DNA from: Eoetvoesia sp035555955
GTDB lineage: Bacteria > Pseudomonadota > Gammaproteobacteria > Burkholderiales > Burkholderiaceae_B
DNA length: 64,000 nucleotides
Reading direction: 5' to 3'
Assembly: GCF_035555955.1 (NCBI RefSeq)
Contig: NZ_DATMGA010000018.1
Span: 13,123-77,122 of the forward strand
Each line of letters starts with the position of its first letter. Positions within the stretch are counted from its first letter, which is position 1. Below the pieces are notes generated by a model, which did not search any database, was not told where the DNA came from, and worked only from the letters and a program-made list of their open reading frames with translations. This document shows, piece by piece, positions 54,450-62,500 of this stretch. A program made the translations under genes and the position numbers.

Positions 54450-56474
54450 ATGACCACTCACGCTCCTGGCTTCATCCAGTATCCGGACAGTCCGTTTCAG
54501 CTTTACCAGCCTTATCCACCGGCCGGCGATCAGCCTTCGGCAATCAATGGGCTGGTCGAAGGCGTCACCGACGGCCTCATGTACCAGACACTGCTGGGGG
54601 TCACTGGGTCGGGCAAGACCTACACCATGGCCAATGTCATTGCCCGCACGGGACGCCCGGCCATCGTGCTGGCGCCCAACAAGACCCTGGCGGCGCAGCT
54701 GTATGCCGAGTTCCGTGAATTTTTTCCGAACAACGCCGTCGAGTATTTTGTCTCGTATTACGACTACTACCAGCCCGAAGCCTATGTGGCGGCCCGCGAC
54801 CTGTTCATCGAGAAGGATTCGTCCATCAACGAGCATATCGAGCAGATGCGCTTGTCGGCCACCAAGAGCCTGCTGGAGCGGCGCGATACGATCATCGTGG
54901 GCTCGGTGTCCTGCATATACGGTATCGGCAATCCGGGCGATTATCACGCCATGGTGCTCACGCTGCGCACCGGCGACCGAATTCCCCGCCAGGAACTGCT
55001 GGCGCGCCTGGTGGCCATGCAATACGAGCGCAACGATGTCGAATTCGCTCGCGGCACGTTTCGCGCGCGGGGCGAAGTCATCGACGTCTTTCCGGCCGAA
55101 CATGCCGAGCTGGCGCTGCGCCTTACCTTGTTCGACGACGAGGTCGAGTCGCTGGAACTGTTCGACCCGCTTACCGGGAAAATCAAGCAGAAGATCGTCC
55201 GCTTTACCGTGTTCCCCCGTTCGCACTACGTCACCCCCCGCGAAACCGTGCTGCGGGCCATCGAAACCATCAAGCTCGAACTGCGCGAGCGGCTGGATTT
55301 CTTCGTCAAGGAAAACCGCCTGGTGGAAGCGCAGCGGCTCGAGCAGCGCACCCGCTTCGACCTGGAAATGCTGCAGGAACTGGGGTTCTGCAAGGGCATC
55401 GAGAATTACTCCCGCCACTTGTCGGGCGCGGCCGCCGGCGAGCCGCCTCCAACCCTCATCGACTACCTGCCCGCCGATTCGCTGATGTTCATCGACGAAA
55501 GCCATGTCACCATGGGGCAGCTGGGCGCCATGTACAAGGGCGACCGCTCGCGCAAGGAAACCCTGGTCACCTTCGGTTTTCGCCTGCCTTCGGCGCTGGA
55601 CAACCGCCCCTTGAAGCTCGAAGAGTTCGAGCACCGCATGCCGCAAACGGTTTTTGTGTCGGCCACGCCCTCCAATTACGAGCGCGATCACGCCGACAAT
55701 ATTGTCGAGCAGGTGGTGCGTCCGACCGGGCTGGTCGATCCCGAAATCGAAGTCCGCCCCGCCACGACTCAGGTCGACGACTTGCTGGGTGAGGCCAAAT
55801 TGCGGGCGGCCGCGGGCGAGCGCGTATTGGTGACTACCCTGACCAAGCGCATGGCCGAGGACTTGACCGACTATCTGACCGAAAGCGGCCTCAAGGTGCG
55901 CTATCTGCATTCGGACATCGATACGGTCGAACGGGTTGAAATCATTCGAGATCTGCGCCTGGGCGTGTTCGACGTGCTGGTGGGCATCAACCTGCTGCGC
56001 GAAGGGCTGGATATTCCCGAAGTGTCGCTGGTTGCCATTCTGGATGCGGACAAAGAAGGCTTCTTGCGTTCCGAACGCAGCCTGATCCAGACCATAGGCC
56101 GGGCGGCGCGCAATCTGAACGGGCGGGCCATACTTTATGCCGACCAGATCACCGATTCCATGCATCGGGCCATAGGCGAGACTGAAAGGCGCCGGGCCAA
56201 GCAACTGGCTTTCAATGAAGAGCACGGCATTACGGCGCGCGGGGTCAACAAGGCGGTGCGCGAGATGATCGACGGCGTCATGTCGCCCACGGCCGAAGCG
56301 GCGGTGATGGAGGACATTCCGCTTGCCGTGCTGGCCGACGACAAATCCCTGGCCAAAGAGATCCGCCGCCTGGAAAAACTGATGATGGATCACGCCAAGA
56401 ACCTGGAGTTCGAGCAGGCCGCCGCCGCGCGAGATGCCTTGAATCACCTGAAGCAGCGGGCCTTGCTGTCATAA
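54450..56474 (+). CDS. uvrB: UvrB, excinuclease ABC subunit B
   Basis: Damage-verification ATPase of nucleotide excision repair, 674 residues. Walker A is LLGVTGSGKTYT, the beta-hairpin YFVSYYDYYQPEAYV is intact, then IDESHVTMGQ, TLTKRMAEDLTDYL, LREGLDIPEVSLVAILDADKEGFLRS (in parts), QTIGRAARN, and the C-terminal UVR domain (LEKLMMDHAKNLEFEQAAAARD) that contacts UvrC. I searched the 89-base divergent gap and find no CTGT-N8-ACAG, so SOS control is not evident. Confidence 0.98.
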   Translation: MTTHAPGFIQYPDSPFQLYQPYPPAGDQPSAINGLVEGVTDGLMYQTLLGVTGSGKTYTMANVIARTGRPAIVLAPNKTLAAQLYAEFREFFPNNAVEYFVSYYDYYQPEAYVAARDLFIEKDSSINEHIEQMRLSATKSLLERRDTIIVGSVSCIYGIGNPGDYHAMVLTLRTGDRIPRQELLARLVAMQYERNDVEFARGTFRARGEVIDVFPAEHAELALRLTLFDDEVESLELFDPLTGKIKQKIVRFTVFPRSHYVTPRETVLRAIETIKLELRERLDFFVKENRLVEAQRLEQRTRFDLEMLQELGFCKGIENYSRHLSGAAAGEPPPTLIDYLPADSLMFIDESHVTMGQLGAMYKGDRSRKETLVTFGFRLPSALDNRPLKLEEFEHRMPQTVFVSATPSNYERDHADNIVEQVVRPTGLVDPEIEVRPATTQVDDLLGEAKLRAAAGERVLVTTLTKRMAEDLTDYLTESGLKVRYLHSDIDTVERVEIIRDLRLGVFDVLVGINLLREGLDIPEVSLVAILDADKEGFLRSERSLIQTIGRAARNLNGRAILYADQITDSMHRAIGETERRRAKQLAFNEEHGITARGVNKAVREMIDGVMSPTAEAAVMEDIPLAVLADDKSLAKEIRRLEKLMMDHAKNLEFEQAAAARDALNHLKQRALLS

Positions 56475-56902
56475 GCGAGCACCATGACAATCGTGTTGCG
56501 GTTTTGGGTTTGGCTTGGCTTGCTTTAAAAAAGCGGGTTTCAAGCTGTAATATGTTGGAAAATTCCAACACGGCAAGGGCGTGCGCGGGCCAAGCAAGAC
56601 CGTGTTTGCGGGTGGGAAACGCATCGCGGCGGCAACGGAAGCGGGAATTGAGCTTGATTTATACCAAGGGTAAACCCTTAGTTTTGTCGAAAAAGAATCC
56701 TTGAAAATGTTTGCTGCACTGCATGAATGCTGGCTTCCTGCGGTATTCCAAAATGCGTTTCGAGGGCCGTTTCCCAAGTTTTTGCCGTCAGGTAAAGCTT
56801 TAATATTTTGTGTATTAATTTTTGTCAATGCGCGTTTCGACAGGTCCCCGGGGCTTGCGAAAACTATTGCCTTATTGCGGGTTTTCCCGCACAATTTCAC
56901 CC
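56475..56902. other. Intergenic region between uvrB and the phosphatase gene
   Basis: 428 AT-richer bases. Seen: an 8+8 inverted repeat TGTTGGAA-AA-TTCCAACA at 56553-56570; a 6+6 inverted repeat AAGGGT-AA-ACCCTT at 56666-56679 followed by AGTTTTG, possibly a weak terminator. A short open frame at 56701-56913 starting with TTG has no ribosome-binding site and overlaps the next gene; I do not call it. Confidence 0.6.
56553..56570. promoter_or_regulatory. Operator-like 8+8 inverted repeat
   Basis: TGTTGGAA and TTCCAACA flank two A residues, giving a perfect inverted repeat about one helical turn centre to centre. It lies 79 bases after uvrB and 333 bases before the phosphatase gene. It is not followed by a T-run, so it looks more like a protein-binding site than a terminator; no regulator can be named. 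Confidence 0.4.
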
Positions 56903-57394
56903 ATGATGACTAAGGTACTTTTCGTTTGCATGGGTAATATCTGCCGCTCGCCAAGCGCAGAGGGTGTGTTCCGTCGTCTGGTCGACGAAGCGGGGCTGTC
57001 CGGCGTGGTCGACGTGGATTCGGCCGCCACCCATAACTTCCATATTGGCGAAGCGCCCGACGCTCGTGCCCAGGCGGCTGCGCGCAAGCGCGGCTACGAC
57101 ATCTCGGCATGCGTCGCGCGTCAAATCACCGCCGACGATTTCCGCGAATTCGACCTCATTCTGGCCATGGACTGGGAAAACCTTTCCGCCCTGCAGCAGC
57201 AGTGCCCCAAGGTATACCAGCACAAGCTCATGCTGCTTATGCGCTTCGCCAACGAGTTCGAAGAAGCCACGGTTCCCGACCCTTACTACGGCGGCCCCGA
57301 AGGTTTCGCCAAGGTGCTCGACTACCTCGAAGACTCCTGCCAGGGCGTGCTCGAAGTCGTGCGCAAGCGGGCAACGCAATACCAGGCGGCGTAA
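56903..57394 (+). CDS. Low-molecular-weight protein-tyrosine phosphatase
   Basis: A 163-residue cytoplasmic phosphatase. The active-site loop VCMGNICRSPSAEG (C-x5-R-S) is near the N-terminus, and the acid residue is in DPYYGG. Bacterial relatives (Wzb, Etp, YwlE) act on tyrosine kinases or arginine phosphate; no kinase or polysaccharide gene is near, so the role is open. In many betaproteobacteria this gene lies directly upstream of iscR, as here. The first of two adjacent ATGs at 56903 is used. A terminator follows before the isc promoter. Confidence 0.92.
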   Translation: MMTKVLFVCMGNICRSPSAEGVFRRLVDEAGLSGVVDVDSAATHNFHIGEAPDARAQAAARKRGYDISACVARQITADDFREFDLILAMDWENLSALQQQCPKVYQHKLMLLMRFANEFEEATVPDPYYGGPEGFAKVLDYLEDSCQGVLEVVRKRATQYQAA

Positions 57395-57431
57395 AGCGGG
57401 TAACTGCCTCGGCGTCGAAGTATTGCAGTGC

Positions 57432-57463
57432 AAAAAAACCGGGCTTTCAGCGCGGTTTTTTTT
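57432..57463 (+). terminator. Rho-independent terminator after the phosphatase gene
   Basis: AAAAAAACCG (57432-57441) pairs with CGGTTTTTTT (57453-57462); the transcript ends in a run of eight T. The inner part GGCTTTCAGCG is loop. Confidence 0.85.
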
Positions 57464-57500
57464 CAGCTCAGTTCCCTAGTAAATCAGTCAGGTATTTGCT

Positions 57501-57525
57501 ATACTTGACTTAAATAGTCGGGTAT
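57501..57525 (+). promoter_or_regulatory. Type 1 IscR binding site
   Basis: The 25 bases fit the IscR type 1 consensus: ATACTTGACT at 57501-57510, centre TAAA, and TAGTCGGGTAT at 57515-57525. A further half-site, CAGTCAGGTAT (57485-57495), lies just upstream, so two overlapping sites may exist. It lies 78 bases before the iscR start. In E. coli such sites bind the [2Fe-2S] form of IscR to repress the isc operon. Confidence 0.85.
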
Positions 57526-57603
57526 AAGGACGCTTGACTATCGGTTGGCGCTTCGATCCAACCGTTAATTGATCCGTGTGTTTGGCTTGGCAAGGAATTC
57601 ACT

Positions 57604-58107
57604 ATGCGTTTGACGACCAAAGGGCGTTTTGCAGTAACTGCCATGATAGACCTCGCTTTGAAGCAACAAAGCGGCCCCGTCACCCTGGCGGCCATCAGTC
57701 AGCGGCAAAATATTTCCCTATCCTATCTCGAGCAACTGTTCGGCAAATTGCGCCGCCACGAATTGGTCGAAAGCATCCGGGGGCCGGGGGGAGGTTACTC
57801 GCTGGCGCGCCTGGCGCGCAATATCACGGTGGCCGACATTATTTTTGCGGTCGACGAACCGCTGGACGCCACCAGTTGCGGCGGCAAGGAAGACTGCAAT
57901 GTGGGGCGCAGCGGCACTTCGGGCAAATGCATGACCCACGAACTATGGACTACACTGAATCATAAAATGGTCGAGTTTCTAGATTCCGTGTCTTTGCAGG
58001 ACCTCGTCGACAAGCAGCGCATGCGCCTGCTGGCCGAAGCCACCCAGGCACAGACCTCTAAAATCAAGGAAGTGGGTATCAAGATCGTATCGCCGATGTC
58101 CGCCTGA
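57604..58107 (+). CDS. iscR: IscR, iron-sulphur cluster regulator
   Basis: Rrf2-family repressor that senses Fe-S cluster status, 167 residues. The winged helix (RLTTKGRFAVTAMIDLAL, ISLSYLEQLFGKLRR, VESIRGPGGGYSLAR) is intact. Cluster ligands are C92, C98, C109 and H112 (CMTHELW). The loop between the second and third cysteines holds 10 residues (NVGRSGTSGK), against 5 in E. coli IscR (C98 to C104), so the ligand loop is longer than usual. It is followed directly by iscU; iscS, normally between them, is absent. The spacing to the type 1 site supports autoregulation. Confidence 0.95.
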   Translation: MRLTTKGRFAVTAMIDLALKQQSGPVTLAAISQRQNISLSYLEQLFGKLRRHELVESIRGPGGGYSLARLARNITVADIIFAVDEPLDATSCGGKEDCNVGRSGTSGKCMTHELWTTLNHKMVEFLDSVSLQDLVDKQRMRLLAEATQAQTSKIKEVGIKIVSPMSA

Positions 58108-58182
58108 ATCGCCCGGCCAAATTGGCATCGGCGAACGTCAGGGCGCGGCCCGGCCAAACAAAGCAAGCAGGAACCCCAGGCT

Positions 58183-58566
58183 ATGGCCTATAGCAATAAA
58201 ATACTCGACCATTACGAAAACCCCCGCAATGTCGGCGCCTTCGACAAAAACGATGCCAGCGTCGGCACAGGCATGGTTGGCGCGCCTTCCCAGGGCGATG
58301 TCGTGAAATTGCAGATCAAGGTTGACGAACAGGGTATCATTAAGGATGCACGCTTCAAAACCTATGGCTGCGGTTCGGCCATAGCATCCAGTTCGCTGGC
58401 CACCGAATGGGTCAAAGGCAAGACGCTGGACGAAGCGCTCAGCATCCGCAATACGCAAATTGCCGAAGAACTTGCTTTGCCGCCGGTAAAGATCCACTGC
58501 TCCATTTTGGCCGAAGACGCCATCAAGGCCGCAGTGCGAAATTACAAAGACAAGCATCAGGATTAA
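58183..58566 (+). CDS. iscU: IscU-type Fe-S scaffold lacking conserved Cys37
   Basis: A 127-residue scaffold protein, close to E. coli IscU over its whole length (HYENPRNVG, ARFKTYGCGSAIASSS, ALPPVKIHCSILAEDAIKAA). C63, H105 and C106 are present, as is D39 and the LPPVK motif recognised by HscA. But position 37, one of the three cluster-ligand cysteines, is Gln: the segment reads GAPSQGDV where IscU normally has GAPACGDV. The codons are TCC CAG, several base changes away from GCC TGC, so a single sequencing error cannot explain it. No iscS lies upstream. The gap to iscR is 75 bases. Whether it can assemble clusters normally is doubtful. Confidence 0.93.
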   Translation: MAYSNKILDHYENPRNVGAFDKNDASVGTGMVGAPSQGDVVKLQIKVDEQGIIKDARFKTYGCGSAIASSSLATEWVKGKTLDEALSIRNTQIAEELALPPVKIHCSILAEDAIKAAVRNYKDKHQD

Positions 58567-58570
58567 CAGT

Positions 58571-58894
58571 ATGGAAATTACGCTTACACAACAAGCCGCC
58601 GACCACATCAACCGTTATCTCGAAAAACGCGGCAAGGGCATGGGCCTGCGCCTGGGCGTGCGTGCCAGCGGGTGCTCCGGCATGGCCTACAAGCTAGAAT
58701 ATGTCGACGAGCCCAATGCCGAAGACACCGTGTTCGAGCAACTGGGCGTCAAGGTTTTCGTCGACCCGCAAAGCCTGCCGTATCTCGATGGCACGCAGCT
58801 GGACTACACGCGCGAGGGCCTGAACGAAGGGTTCAAGTTCTCCAACCCCAACGAAAAAGCCACCTGCGGCTGCGGCGAGTCGTTCACGGTGTAA
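58571..58894 (+). CDS. iscA: IscA, A-type Fe-S carrier
   Basis: A 107-residue A-type carrier that passes clusters to target enzymes. The three ligand cysteines are present: C35 in RASGCSGMAYKLEY and C99, C101 in ATCGCGESF. Length and sequence match E. coli IscA. It starts 4 bases after the iscU stop and is cotranscribed with it. The usual downstream genes hscB, hscA, fdx and iscX do not follow; the next 628 bases are non-coding. Confidence 0.96.
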   Translation: MEITLTQQAADHINRYLEKRGKGMGLRLGVRASGCSGMAYKLEYVDEPNAEDTVFEQLGVKVFVDPQSLPYLDGTQLDYTREGLNEGFKFSNPNEKATCGCGESFTV

Positions 58895-59522
58895 TGCCGC
58901 CAAAGGAATGATTCACTGGTTCTAGGCAAAGCTGCCGCCACCGCGCGCATATGCGGTAGCCGATTCTGCGCAATCCTGTTTTCGGCAGCTTTGTCTTGCA
59001 ATAGCCGGTTGTTTATCTGGCTTATTGCATGTACTTTCATCATGCATCAGGCAATTCAGCAAAAGCGATCCAGCAAAGACCGCCTAGTAAAGGCCGACTG
59101 GAAAAGGCAGTTCAGCAAAAGCAATCCAACATTGTGTGTCAGATTGCTTTATTTATTTACATCGCTGATATATTATTAAATACATAGGCCATTTGGCCTA
59201 GGTAAAAAAGCCACTGCCAGAGCTTGCTTCGCAAAAAATCAATAAAAAAAGCCTATGTGACTCATGCGCATAGGCTTTATGCGATTTCAAACGACGTCAT
59301 TGTCGTATTCAGAAACTTGCGGCCTACCGGCGCGGTTCGCCCGCTTGGCCGCAGATAGCAGCTGTTTCCCGTTTTCGTAGTCGTTTCACCGGCCCCACCC
59401 GGCAAGGAAGGATACAAATGGATATGTTGCCCACGAAGATTTTGCAAGCCACCGCGCTTTCGATGCCATCGGAAGCCAGGGTAACTCGGCGCCAGCCGGT
59501 TCCCGCATAGAGGGGGAAAAGC
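58895..59522. other. Repeat-bearing intergenic region between iscA and the autotransporter
   Basis: 628 bases, AT-richer than the surroundings, with no gene. Seen: an 11-bp inverted repeat CAAAGCTGCCG (58927-58937) / CGGCAGCTTTG (58983-58993) with a 45-base loop; a direct repeat TTCAGCAAAAGC at 59055-59066 and 59111-59122, with similar bases continuing; and a hairpin at 59249-59277 with a T-run on the minus-strand side. The autotransporter promoter must lie in the right part. Confidence 0.65.
59249..59277 (-). terminator. Terminator-like hairpin, oriented for the minus strand
   Basis: AAGCCTATG (59249-59257) and CATAGGCTT (59269-59277) form a perfect 9-bp stem. Read on the minus strand it is followed by TTTTT and TTATTG, a typical terminator; on the plus strand it is followed only by TATGCG. 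No minus-strand gene ends here. Confidence 0.55.
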
Positions 59523-62500
59523 ATGAATACAACTATGAGCAAGCAGTTGGCGGTGTTGCGGGTCACCGCACTGACGGCGGCATTGATGAGTGTGTATGGG
59601 GTTGCCCAGGGCACCCCGACATATAGCGCGGGATCAGGCGACACTATCAACGTGACTGACAGCACGATAACGAATACCGATTCCCCTGCAACGTCGGTGA
59701 TCATTGCGAATGGCTTGGGCGCCGACATTACCTTCGACAAAACGGATATCGTCATAAACTGGAACGGCCCGAACGCCAGCAACACCTCCAACGCCGCGCT
59801 ACAAGCTGCCAATGGCGGGAAGATAACGATAACGGGCGGCACAATCAATACGTCCTATAACAATGACGCAACTCAGAACAACGTGCGCAAGCAGGGGTTG
59901 CAAGCCATCGATGGCGGCACCATCAATGCTTCGAACATCACCATCAATACCACCGGCGGAAAAAGTCCGGGCGTGCAGGCCTTCAGGACATACACCAATC
60001 CAACGGCCGGCGACACGCCGACGGTTGTCAATTTGGATCACGTTGCTATCAATACTGGTGGGCCAGAGTATTCGGTGGGTATACGAGCCGATCACAATGG
60101 TGCAAGCGTCATAGGCGTTAATACGGATATCACCACGACCGCGAAAAAGAGCTTTGGCGTCGAGGTCGATGATGGCGGTGCGGTACAGCTAACCAACGGC
60201 ACAATTACCACCTCGGGAGATCAGGCTGCGGGTGTGCGTGCTTATACTGGTACGAGTACCGAAACTGATCCCAGGGGGCAGTTCGGGCCGGGCATCGTGA
60301 CGCTTACCGGTACCACCATCAAGACCAGCGGCGCCAAGGCGGCGGGCCTTCTGGCCGGTGATGCGGACGAACCCACGGCGGGGATCATCAATGCGACCAA
60401 TGTCACGATCACGACATCGGGCAGCGGGGCTCATGCGGCAGCGGCTACGAATGGATCTTCCATCACTCTGAGCGGTGGCACATTGACCGCCGAAGGAAGC
60501 GGCTATGGGCTTTATGTCGCCGGGGCTGGTTCCAGCATTACCGTCACGAACGGCACAGTCATCCAAACAGACGGCGGGAAATATGCCGTCCAGGCAGTCG
60601 ACGGCGGCCAAGTCAGCTTGAGCGGTGGTTCGGTCACCAATGCGGGAACAACCAGCGACAGGACGACTGTCTACGCAACCGGCGTGGGAACTTCAGTGAC
60701 CGCGCAGGACGTCGCGTTGAAAAACACGGCGGCTGGCCTTGGCACCGGCGATCTTTCCAATGTCGTGTCCGCCGCTTCCCAGGCTTCCGTCACCTTGAAT
60801 GGTGGCAGCGTGTCTTCCGAAAGCTCGACTTTTGGCCGAGGCATTCTGGCGAGTTCCGGCGCAAGCGTCACCGCCAACGGCGTTGATATTTCTACTGTCG
60901 GCACGTTGTCCAACGCGGTGCATGCGTATAGTAAACAGCAACTGCTTACCGATACGGCCGATACGGCATTCATTACACTCGACAGCGGCACGGTAGGCAC
61001 AAGCGGCGACAACAGCTACGGCTTGTTCGCGCAAAACAAGGGTTCGAGTGTTTCCACGACCGGCAGCACTGTCGTCACGACGACGGGCGCTAACTCGTTC
61101 GGCGCAGTGGCCTATAACGGTGGGGTGTTGAACCTGGCCGGGGTTGCGTTGACGACTAGCGGCTCTGGCGCCGATGGCATTGCAGTCAATGAATTGTTGG
61201 GCGCCCAGACGCCGGGGAAGGTGCCTACTCCCAATTTTGGAAGCACGTTGAGTCTGAAAGACAGCAGCGTAACGTCCGAAAAAGCCAACGGCATATATTT
61301 GGGTAAAGATTCGACCGCCACGATTGAAAACACGGCTATTCTGGCGGCCAAGCATGGAGTGGTTATCCAGGACGGCGCAAGCGCCGCCATCACTGGCGGC
61401 TCCGTTGCGTCGACGGGAAATGAGCAGCACGCCGTCGTGGTTGATGGAGAAGGTTCGTCGTTCAGTGCCGGCAACGTTGCCATCAGCGCTGCGGGTTCGA
61501 TTGATAATCGGGGCGATGTGACACATGCCATCGATCTTACCAATGGCGCCACGGCGGCGATCACCGGCGGCAGCATTAAAACAACCGGCGCCAATTTCAC
61601 CACAGGTATTTTTGCTGCTACTGGCAGCACGGCGACTGCCAATAACGTAGCTATTTCCACAACCGGGGATACCGGGGTGGGCGTGCGTGCCTACAGCGCG
61701 TATGAAACAGCAGACGAAAGTCCCACCCCCACTCCCAACCAGACCGTCAACATCAACGGCGGCTCCATTACCACCAGCGGTGTCGAGAGCTATGGACTCT
61801 GGGCTCAGGATATGGGTTCGCATATTGTGGCGGATTCGTATACCGATCCGTCGAGCTCATCCGTTACGCCTCTTACCATAACGACCAGCGGAGAAAATGC
61901 ATATGGCGTGGCCGTATATGGCGGCGCGGACGCTTCGTTGACAGACGTCGTCGTCAATACATCGGGCGCGGGTGCGAGCGGGGTTGCGCTGAACACGCTG
62001 GGGGCCCTGTATCATCCAACCAGGCCTTCCAGTGTTGCCGCGACATTCACCATGTCGGGGGGCAGCATTAGCGCAACAGGAGCGGGAGCATCGGCGGCTG
62101 TCCTGCAGGACAGCGGTACAGCCAACTTCACGGGCACGACGCTTAGTTCGGCGGGAGCGACGTTCAGCTCGGTCTTTACCCTGTCGGGGCAGTCCCAGAA
62201 CATTACGCTGGGCAGCGGCACGACGGTGGCCAGCAACAACGGCACGCTGTTGAACGTGACACGTAGCGGCGCCGGGACGGATGGCACGGTCATGCTGGCG
62301 CTGCAGGATGGTTCGTTCGCCCAGGGCAATGTGTACGATAAAGACGGCAGCAATCAGGTTACGGTTACCAAGGGCGCCAATGCAAGCTGGGCGGGTCTGG
62401 TGGTGGACAGCACGACGCAACAGATCGACTCAAGCACCCCTCCGCCGCCGGACTACTCCACGCCCAACGATGTCCTCATCACCAGCACGGATCCGGTGAC

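Noticed and set aside
56701..56913. Small TTG-start open frame of 70 codons before the phosphatase gene
   Set aside because: No ribosome-binding site, overlaps the phosphatase start, and no protein-like pattern.
59523..62400. CRISPR-like regularity in the repetitive DNA of the passenger
   Set aside because: The repeats are at protein level only, are imperfect in DNA, and lie in one long open frame.
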